Made by a program: the position numbers and the translations under genes. Under the pieces are notes generated by a model. The model was not told where the DNA came from, made no database searches, and saw only the letters and a program-made list of their open reading frames with translations. Shown piece by piece: positions 16,619-22,837 of a stretch of 41,467 nt of DNA (positions are counted from its first letter, which is position 1; every line of letters starts with the position of its first letter). This DNA is from Desulfotomaculum sp. (GTDB lineage Bacteria; Bacillota; Desulfotomaculia; Desulfotomaculales; Desulfallaceae), in the NCBI GenBank assembly GCA_016841675.1, contig JAENYQ010000020.1, positions 1 through 41,467 of the forward strand. The letters are read 5' to 3'.

Positions 16619-16686
16619 AGAGAGGGACAGGCCCCCTGAGGGAGTTTCTGGAAGGGCCTTTGGCCCTTTCGGAAACTCCCGGGCAA
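16619..16686. repeat. GGGACAGGCCCC repeat with hairpin
   Basis: AGAGAGGGACAGGCCCCCTG followed by the GGGAGTTTCTGGAAGGGCC / GGCCCTTTCGGAAACTCCC hairpin around TTT and a CGGGCA end. The arms differ only by G-T type changes. It directly abuts the PhzF remnant. Confidence 0.85.
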
Positions 16687-16936
16687 TGCCAACGTTGGGT
16701 CTTGTAATAACTCCCCGTTCAACACGGTAACTGCTTGGCCCCCAAGAATTACGCGGTCATTATTCACTTTAACTTTGACAAAACCGCCGCGCTCGGATGC
16801 CTGGTATGCCATAAATTCATCTTTCTTTATTAAGCTTCGCCTCCCAATATGGCCCCAAGCAGCAATGGGCAGAGCCCGTTACCGGGTCCTCATCAAGGCA
16901 TTCATTGCCATCACGGGAATGGCTTAACTTGTCCTT
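16687..16936 (-). pseudogene. PhzF-family protein, C-terminal remnant
   Basis: The minus strand reads RDGNECLDEDPVTGSAHCCL, then GPYWEAKLNKE and, after a frameshift near 16825, MAYQASERGGFVKVKVNNDR and VILGGQAVTVLNGELL. DEDPVTGSAH and QASERGG are hallmark PhzF (phenazine biosynthesis-like epimerase/isomerase) motifs. Both the N-terminal half and the last residues are missing, with hairpin repeats on both sides. Confidence 0.8.
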
Positions 16937-17024
16937 CATAAAGCGGCGAGGGTCATAAAGCGGCGAGGGTCAGACCCCTTTTAGGAGAATCTGGAAGACC
17001 GGGCAGGTCTTCCAGATTCTCCGG
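16937..17024. repeat. tandem 17-mer plus hairpin repeat
   Basis: CATAAAGCGGCGAGGGT occurs twice in tandem (16937-16953, 16954-16970), followed by GGTCAGACCCC and a hairpin with perfect 17-bp arms (16984-17000 and 17006-17022) around GGGCA. The hairpin is the sister of the one at 7664-7702. Confidence 0.85.
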
Positions 17025-17134
17025 GCATATGGTTCAATTTTTCCGGAGGGGGGCAAGGTAACTACGATATTTGCCACGGTGATTTATATCCTAAAGTTTA
17101 TTTGGTAATGTTTCTAGGAAATTATCAATCTTCT

Positions 17135-18094
17135 TTACTGTGTGATGATCCAAAGTCCATCATTTTTGCGCTTTATTGCAATAAATAAATCATAGCTGTT
17201 AATTTTTTTAATCCCATTTTCTTTGGGCCCTGGATCAAGTAAATAAATGGTTCCGTCATCGGTTAAACCTGTAATTATTGATACATGACCTACATTTTCA
17301 TTGTTTTTATATAAACTTGAATAATTATAGCCACATATAATATGATTCCTTTCAATTAAATTTCTTTCAATTTCTTTTTCGAAAGAAAAATCATTTAGTG
17401 TTGATATTGGTATGTAAATCTCCTTCAGCGGGATACTAAAATTTTGAAAAAAACCATTTAATCCATTCTTCTTAACAGTTATACCCCAATTACTAGGTTC
17501 GTCAGAATAAGTTATATTTTTTAAATCAGTAAAAAACTCAGCTTTATCATAAGGTATACATAACCCAAAGTAATTAGCAATGGATTCCTGATTCATACAA
17601 GACCCTAAACTTGCTTTTAAGATCATTTCTAAAGAAGCCGCCACACATAGATATGGTTTAGCCTGTATTACTGAGTAATTATAATAACTTTTTATTAGCT
17701 CCTTATTGCAGTTTTGGCTATCAATTTCTTTTTTTAAATATGCTAAAGGGTCTTCCCAATTATTAGGTTTTATAGTTTTACCATCAACATCAAAGTGTGG
17801 TTTACCATCAGCCCAAATTTTTTGCATATTAGCATTATGTACAATTTTAAATATTTTATCTGGTTTTATACCCATTTCAACCAATGTCCCTAATGCAAAA
17901 TACATCAAATCTATCATAGCATCAGCTTGTTCATATATATTTTCTGCATTCTTAAACTCTAGTAATTCTTCGAGCATCCATTTATACCTTTTCTCCACTC
18001 TATCACTTTCAAGAACAGACGGATTATTCCTATGCGGGTGTTTAAATTTAATATGAAATTTATTAACTAAATGCCATGAATTGTTTAAACTCAA
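17135..18094 (-). CDS. MazG/PRA-PH-like NTP pyrophosphatase fused to a C39-like peptidase
   Basis: 319 residues, two domains. Residues 1-125 resemble all-alpha NTP pyrophosphohydrolases of the MazG/PRA-PH superfamily: R36, EELLEF (E43, E46), QADAMIDLMYFALGT (D58, D62) and VHNANMQKIW, a metal-binding E/D set that hydrolyses (d)NTPs to monophosphates. Residues 140-319 look like a papain-fold C39_2-type peptidase: QAKPYLCVAASLEMIL (Q144, C150), VGHVSIITGLTDDGTIYLLD (H270, D287). The TTG start has GGAG 8 bases upstream and lies 2 bases after the previous gene's stop. Third gene of an AT-rich operon with a radical SAM protein and a phosphoribosyltransferase-like protein. The fusion suggests nucleotide clearing or sensing coupled to proteolysis (inference). 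Confidence 0.7.
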   Translation of the reverse strand: MSLNNSWHLVNKFHIKFKHPHRNNPSVLESDRVEKRYKWMLEELLEFKNAENIYEQADAMIDLMYFALGTLVEMGIKPDKIFKIVHNANMQKIWADGKPHFDVDGKTIKPNNWEDPLAYLKKEIDSQNCNKELIKSYYNYSVIQAKPYLCVAASLEMILKASLGSCMNQESIANYFGLCIPYDKAEFFTDLKNITYSDEPSNWGITVKKNGLNGFFQNFSIPLKEIYIPISTLNDFSFEKEIERNLIERNHIICGYNYSSLYKNNENVGHVSIITGLTDDGTIYLLDPGPKENGIKKINSYDLFIAIKRKNDGLWIITQ

Positions 18095-18096
18095 TT

Positions 18097-19125
18097 TTAA
18101 TTCTCCTTTGTTTTTATTAAATCGTTCTCTTCTAATTTGCCTTTAAACATATTTATTTGCTGCTTGTCCTCGGTATAAAGATTTAGATACTCTTTATCTC
18201 CTTTTTGGGCATATAAGTCTGCTTTTAGATCCTCATTTAGATCAAAATACCTATATAACTTATAATCCTTTTCACTAAATTTTTTATCTACATCTTCCTT
18301 AGTGTCTGGTCTAAAAAGTATATATGCGTGCTGAACCTTTTCAACATTATATTCTGATAATTGCATAATGTTATTAAACTCATCTATCATTTTTAGCAAG
18401 CTCGAGGCACCTGAGGCATTACAGTCTATAGCTACCCCCCAAAAAGATTTACCCTTTTCATTTTCTTTTTTTAATTTTTTAAATAATTCTTGAGAGCCCT
18501 CGAAATTCATAAGGAATAATTTACTAAATACTTCAGGGTTACTCTGGTCCACTCTAGCCCTAGAATTATCATCTGATGCTTTTCCAATTATTGATATAAT
18601 GCGATTAATTTCAGCGAACTTTTTTCCTAATATAGGGTTGCCATTTTTGGGTGTCAATATGAAATCAGGATATTTGGTATCATAGTTGGATTTTATCAAT
18701 TTGTTAATTAGTATACACATTAAATTAAGATCTTCAGTGTTATGAGATGCCTCCATTGTATTTATATAATAATTGCTTGATACAACAGTCATTTTCCCAT
18801 AATCAAGTTCCTCATCAAATTTGAATATGTACTTTGATAACAAGGCTATTAATTTAGAAACTGGATATTGAAGATTCTCACCGTCTCTCAAGTGAGAAAG
18901 TTTTATTTCTACACTCTTTTTATTTACGCCTAGTTCCTTAAAAACAGATATCAGTAAAGATTCATCATATTTACCATAGATAATCCCAGAATATTTACAA
19001 CCTCTTGGAACCCAACCAACTGCGCGTATTACATCTCTTAATGTATTTATAGTAAGGACAAGCAATATAAATGTAGCAATAACTTCGCCGCTGAATAGGA
19101 AGTCCAAGATAATATTACCTTCCAT
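18097..19125 (-). CDS. membrane-anchored phosphoribosyltransferase-like protein
   Basis: 342 residues. One hydrophobic helix (about residues 13-27) near the N-terminus suggests membrane anchoring with the rest in the cytosol. The middle shows type I phosphoribosyltransferase-like features: PDFILTPKNGNPILGKKFAE (153-172) as a substrate/hood-like element and FWGVAIDCNASGASSLL (228-244) in place of the PRPP-binding loop, with D234 kept but the second acidic residue replaced by C235. It may therefore bind PRPP or a nucleotide without normal catalysis. N- and C-terminal regions are unassigned. Two bases separate its ATG from the upstream radical SAM gene's stop. Family assignment rests on motif reading and is moderate at best. 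Confidence 0.55.
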   Translation of the reverse strand: MEGNIILDFLFSGEVIATFILLVLTINTLRDVIRAVGWVPRGCKYSGIIYGKYDESLLISVFKELGVNKKSVEIKLSHLRDGENLQYPVSKLIALLSKYIFKFDEELDYGKMTVVSSNYYINTMEASHNTEDLNLMCILINKLIKSNYDTKYPDFILTPKNGNPILGKKFAEINRIISIIGKASDDNSRARVDQSNPEVFSKLFLMNFEGSQELFKKLKKENEKGKSFWGVAIDCNASGASSLLKMIDEFNNIMQLSEYNVEKVQHAYILFRPDTKEDVDKKFSEKDYKLYRYFDLNEDLKADLYAQKGDKEYLNLYTEDKQQINMFKGKLEENDLIKTKEN

Positions 19126-19127
19126 AA

Positions 19128-19898
19128 TTAATAAGCTTTCCTCTCTTTATCATAATGATTTTTTATATAATATATTAATTCAGTTTCACAATCAAAGGAG
19201 TGGCAATTAGCATAACTTATATGATGTTTTAAATTATACTTTAAATCGTTGTCTTCAACGGTTTTCCATACATTTCCGCTAAGCCAGTTTATTCTTCTGT
19301 TTACTAATTGATATTTACCCTTAATATAATTTTTAAAAAATTGAGTGCTTTCTGAAACATATAGGTCTCCCAACAAAAATAGACTGCAGTATCTAGATGA
19401 GTCATTAATTATTTTATAATATTCTTCTATTCCTATAAAAGGTAATACCGGCTTAATAGTAACAGACCTAGGCATATTATATTTAAATAGCAGTTCAAGA
19501 GAATTTATTCTGTCCTCATAACTACTTGCATGAGGTTCAATTTCGCTTATTCTAGTAACATTAGTTATTGATATGCTTACCTTGATAAAACCTTTATTTT
19601 TACTTATCAGTTCATTATTAATTATGCTTAAATAACTGATATCGCTTTCTTTAAGGATACCTTTAGTAGAAAAACTTGTTACAATATATTTGCTTGTATT
19701 GTGATAAATATCGTTAATTATGTCTTTATAATCATCTAACATAAATTCGCCATCGCAATTGGGATACACTATATCAAAATTATTATCTAATTTTGTTACT
19801 GTAAAAGGGTTAAAATTTTTATAATTTTCCCATTTCGAAAAACAATATAAACAACCATATGGGCATATTTTATTTGAAGAAAAGAATTTTCTCTTCAT
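19128..19898 (-). CDS. radical SAM protein (SplB-like)
   Basis: 256 residues. The 4Fe-4S motif is CPYGCLYC (C12, C16, C19; CX3CX2C). DGEFMLDDYKDII, then SISITN...ISEIEPHASSYEDRINSLEL and VTIKPVLPFIG, match the core of spore-photoproduct-lyase-like radical SAM proteins (COG1533 type): EP....R, ikP.lP. An extra Cys pair (CHSFDC) near the C-terminus may bind metal. The 5'-deoxyadenosyl radical substrate is unknown; with a phosphoribosyltransferase-like and an NTP pyrophosphatase partner, a nucleotide or nucleic-acid substrate is plausible. GGAGG sits 4 bases before the ATG; first gene of the operon, behind a clear promoter. Confidence 0.8.
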   Translation of the reverse strand: MKRKFFSSNKICPYGCLYCFSKWENYKNFNPFTVTKLDNNFDIVYPNCDGEFMLDDYKDIINDIYHNTSKYIVTSFSTKGILKESDISYLSIINNELISKNKGFIKVSISITNVTRISEIEPHASSYEDRINSLELLFKYNMPRSVTIKPVLPFIGIEEYYKIINDSSRYCSLFLLGDLYVSESTQFFKNYIKGKYQLVNRRINWLSGNVWKTVEDNDLKYNLKHHISYANCHSFDCETELIYYIKNHYDKERKAY

Positions 19899-19917
19899 TT
19901 TTCCTCCAATATTTTAA

Positions 19918-19946
19918 TTTATAATGAAGTTTGGAATGCAAAACAA
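19918..19946 (-). promoter_or_regulatory. sigmaA-like promoter of the radical SAM operon
   Basis: On the minus strand TTGTTT (19946-19941), a 17-base spacer and TATAAA (19923-19918). Expected start near 19911, giving a very short leader before the GGAGG at 19907-19903. The remaining bases up to 20182 show only an 8-bp inverted repeat GCAATTTT/AAAATTGC at 20075-20098. Confidence 0.55.
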
Positions 19947-20182
19947 TTACCTTTAAAATTTGATGCTTAGCAGTCTCCGGCATAACTAGCTAATAGCTCC
20001 AATGGTATTCGTAATAAAAAATCGCTAAATTCCTTGGAAGTTTTTTTATCCACAGTTTACCATTTCCTGCGAACGCAATTTTTTGCGTGCAAAATTGCCT
20101 TGTATTTACTGGTTTACTTAACCAAATGTCTGCTATAGGCAAATAACCATCCTCTCTCTCCTGAATAGTATCCCTTTTTTAT

Positions 20183-20896
20183 CTATCTTAGTTCCACAAC
20201 ATCCACATCCAGCCCCTGCCTATTTACTTCAAACCTATCTGATGTTAATAAATCTCCCAATGTTATATTTAAATTAAAAGGGAATAAAGACGGAGCGCTA
20301 ATTAAACTTTGATAGGCTATTGTTTCTTGAGATAGACAGCGCAAATAACATTCCAGCAGCCAGAGTTTGAGTTCATCGTTATTGATATCTATCTTATTGG
20401 CAACAATATATTCACCTTTAGTGTTGGTGTCAATAATTACTCCCCAAGAAGCTAGTGAACGAATGAGCCGTTGCACTGCCCATTTTAAGGTATTTCTGTC
20501 TCCCCAGCCTTCAATTATACGTTTATGCACCTGTAGCAAGGTTAACTCATCTTGCAGCGATAATAACTTACCTACAATAGCAGTAACATCCTTGAATAAT
20601 GGGTAAGCCAGTAGGCACATTCCCCAATGAATAGCAATTCTTTCTTCAAACGCTACTTTACTAATAAGCTGCAAGGCATTATCCCGCAGTGGAACAACTT
20701 CTTCAGGCACCGTTACCCATATTCTTAATAAAACAGTAATGTGTTTCCGCCTGGATTCGTTACCATCTATCTGTTGCGATAGTAAACTGTCCATTTGTTC
20801 TTTAATATATTTAACATCATTTTCCTCTTTTTGCAAAAAAGCTATCTTATCCATCCAATCTAGTTGAACTTTCTTATCCATGCCAATTCTTTTCAA
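20183..20896 (-). CDS. brxA: BREX type 3 protein BrxA (DUF1819-like)
   Basis: About 237 residues, all-alpha in appearance. The segment RRKHITVLLRIWVTVPEEVV and PLRDNALQLISK...ERIAIHWGMCLLAYP fits BrxA/DUF1819-type small DNA-binding proteins, and the position after pglZ is where brxA lies in type 3 BREX. In other BREX types BrxA binds DNA; its exact task is unsettled. The start is uncertain: TTG 20896 overlaps the pglZ stop (TTGA) and has GGAAG about 10 bases upstream; GTG 20917 and ATG 20881 are alternatives. Last gene of the BREX operon; no clear terminator follows. Sequence-only recognition is moderate; the context makes it likely. Confidence 0.7.
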   Translation of the reverse strand: MKRIGMDKKVQLDWMDKIAFLQKEENDVKYIKEQMDSLLSQQIDGNESRRKHITVLLRIWVTVPEEVVPLRDNALQLISKVAFEERIAIHWGMCLLAYPLFKDVTAIVGKLLSLQDELTLLQVHKRIIEGWGDRNTLKWAVQRLIRSLASWGVIIDTNTKGEYIVANKIDINNDELKLWLLECYLRCLSQETIAYQSLISAPSLFPFNLNITLGDLLTSDRFEVNRQGLDVDVVELR

Positions 20897-22836
20897 CGAT
20901 GTTTTTCTTCCTTCCACAGTTTGATAAAGGGCACAACAATCTCTTCCATACTAATGCCACCGTGGCTTACAACACTTTTGCCCTCGGCGATATAAGCAGT
21001 TTCATTCTCCGCTAGCAATATGTGAAGGTCATCGGGCAAACCATATTTATTAGGCCATTCAATAGATTTTGTTTCTTCCATTGCTTCACGCATAAACTCC
21101 GATGCCTGGTATATTCTAAATCGTTCACCCTTGCTAGTAACTAACGCCCCTTGGTTAAGCTTACCTTGGCCAACCGCCTCAATGTTACCATGATCCGAAG
21201 TTAAATAAACCCTAAATTTATTTTCAAATAGCTTTTCTAATAAAGCTTGTAGGTAACCCCCCTGCATCCAAAGCTCTATATCCTGGTGCATGCCTTTAGT
21301 TCCCAGCTGTTGGCCGTGAACCATCTTATCAATTTTATCAACAACCAGACCCAAGATTTTTGTTTTAGGCTCGGATAACAAGGTATCTAATTCCGGACTA
21401 TCTCCATCTCCCAAACCTTTAACCAGTTTTATATTAAAAGCTTTAAAGCCCTCATTCTCCCAAAACCGCTTCCAAAGGTGTTCCTCTTTGCTTGTGTTAA
21501 ATAAAGAATCTTTAAAATACCGTGGCGGCTCACCGGCAAAAATCGCCTGGCGCGATACCGAGGTCATAGTAGGCACCCAGGCAAAGGCAGAACCTTCTTC
21601 AAACTTAACACCGTATGACTTTAGCAGGTATTTTTTAACCAGCACCCATTGATCCCAGGCCATACCATCAAGAACTACTAAGGCCAGCCTCTGCCAGTCA
21701 GCCTTTCTCCCCTGGTAGCCTAGGAATTTTGGAATATGATGCACCATAACTGGGTTTTTAATATATGGCAAATTGCTTAACGTGCCGTATTTAGCCAACA
21801 ACCATTCCTTAAACAGCTTGCTAAGTTCCTGATATATGTTATTAAACTGAGCCTTCATGTCCTGAGACAAATTGGCAATTTCATATAATGTTATTTTAGC
21901 TTCCGCTAAAATAGGAGCGACCTTCAGCCAGTGCTGATAAGAGAGGTTCTCCTGGTACAATAATTTATCTAACTTTTTAATGAGTAGTTTTAACTTAGTT
22001 TCATCATGGTAAGTAGCCTGATAGCCGGTAATTCCTGCTTTAGCCCATTCGGGTAACTTATCCACGCCCTGATTAACAGCAACCGGTGTTAATATGCCTT
22101 CATTAAACAGGTTATCTATATAAACCCGGATATCGTCATGTTCAAAAGGTACCAGCGCCTGGCTAGCACCTTTTATTTTGCCCTGTATAAAAAGGGACCA
22201 CTGTTCCTGTAAAAAGCTCCAGAAATCCTCCCGGTTGGCTAGTAAAACTGACCCATTTATGCCTGTATAAAATTCCTTGCCCTGCAATTTTTCATCTATG
22301 AATGCTACTAAGTCGGCTGGTAATTGCACCTTACGATAATGTAAAGAAAGCAAAACCCTGGTAAACTGTTCGAGATTCTTTATTAAGCTTGGCACCAATT
22401 CATAAATATGCTGCAGCACAAACTCTCTGGTACCCTGATCCCCCAGCGTTACCCCAGGACATTCAGAATAAGCCTGGTACAAAGCACCTATAAATTCAGT
22501 ATCTAATTGCTTTAGCACTGGGTAACTAAACCTGGGGAAAAACTCCGCCAAACTCAAGCTAACGGCTACCCCAGCCTGCTGCACATCATAAGGCAAGCTG
22601 TTTAAGTTATACTCCCGCACTTGCACAATTAATTTGCGCTCAGCTTGGTCACGAAACTCTGCTTCATATACATACCGAAAAGCCACCGGGTCGTTATGCT
22701 CCACAATTTCAAAGTCTTTACCGGTCAAATAACCCAGGATACTTTCTTCCTGTAGAATCCCATCCGGGTCAGCCACAAGAATGATTCTGTGCATATCTAA
22801 GTTGAACTTTTCCAATACCCTCTGGTACCAAAGCAT
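20893..22836 (-). CDS. pglZ: BREX PglZ, alkaline-phosphatase-fold protein
   Basis: About 647 residues. The C-terminal half has the PglZ/alkaline phosphatase core: LVVLDGMAWDQW (about 392), AWVPTMTSVSRQAIFAGEPP, YLTSDHGNIEAVGQG (about 547) and SVVSHGGISMEEIVVPFIK (about 627), supplying the Asp, Thr and His metal ligands of the fold. The N-terminal half (helical) is typical of BREX PglZ. PglZ is one of the two universal BREX proteins and works with PglX in the modification/exclusion complex. The ATG at 22836 has GGAGGG 8 bases upstream and follows the brxHII stop by one base; a TTG at 22854 is unlikely. All metal residues appear present. Confidence 0.93.
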   Translation of the reverse strand: MLWYQRVLEKFNLDMHRIILVADPDGILQEESILGYLTGKDFEIVEHNDPVAFRYVYEAEFRDQAERKLIVQVREYNLNSLPYDVQQAGVAVSLSLAEFFPRFSYPVLKQLDTEFIGALYQAYSECPGVTLGDQGTREFVLQHIYELVPSLIKNLEQFTRVLLSLHYRKVQLPADLVAFIDEKLQGKEFYTGINGSVLLANREDFWSFLQEQWSLFIQGKIKGASQALVPFEHDDIRVYIDNLFNEGILTPVAVNQGVDKLPEWAKAGITGYQATYHDETKLKLLIKKLDKLLYQENLSYQHWLKVAPILAEAKITLYEIANLSQDMKAQFNNIYQELSKLFKEWLLAKYGTLSNLPYIKNPVMVHHIPKFLGYQGRKADWQRLALVVLDGMAWDQWVLVKKYLLKSYGVKFEEGSAFAWVPTMTSVSRQAIFAGEPPRYFKDSLFNTSKEEHLWKRFWENEGFKAFNIKLVKGLGDGDSPELDTLLSEPKTKILGLVVDKIDKMVHGQQLGTKGMHQDIELWMQGGYLQALLEKLFENKFRVYLTSDHGNIEAVGQGKLNQGALVTSKGERFRIYQASEFMREAMEETKSIEWPNKYGLPDDLHILLAENETAYIAEGKSVVSHGGISMEEIVVPFIKLWKEEKHR

Positions 22837-22837
22837 A

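Larger units (their letters stand above)
13653..16634. repeat. large direct duplication, copy 2
   Basis: Second copy of 9109-12056, offset by 4544 bases. Identity appears complete over 13662-16299; the right flank 16300-16634 is homologous but diverged and has about 34 additional bases near 16350-16385, including TTTGACA...TGTCAAA. Confidence 0.95.

Noticed and set aside
9109-16634. Composite transposon bounded by the two large copies
   Set aside because: The copies carry no transposase or integrase and no terminal inverted repeats; they encode a regulator and a nuclease-like protein.
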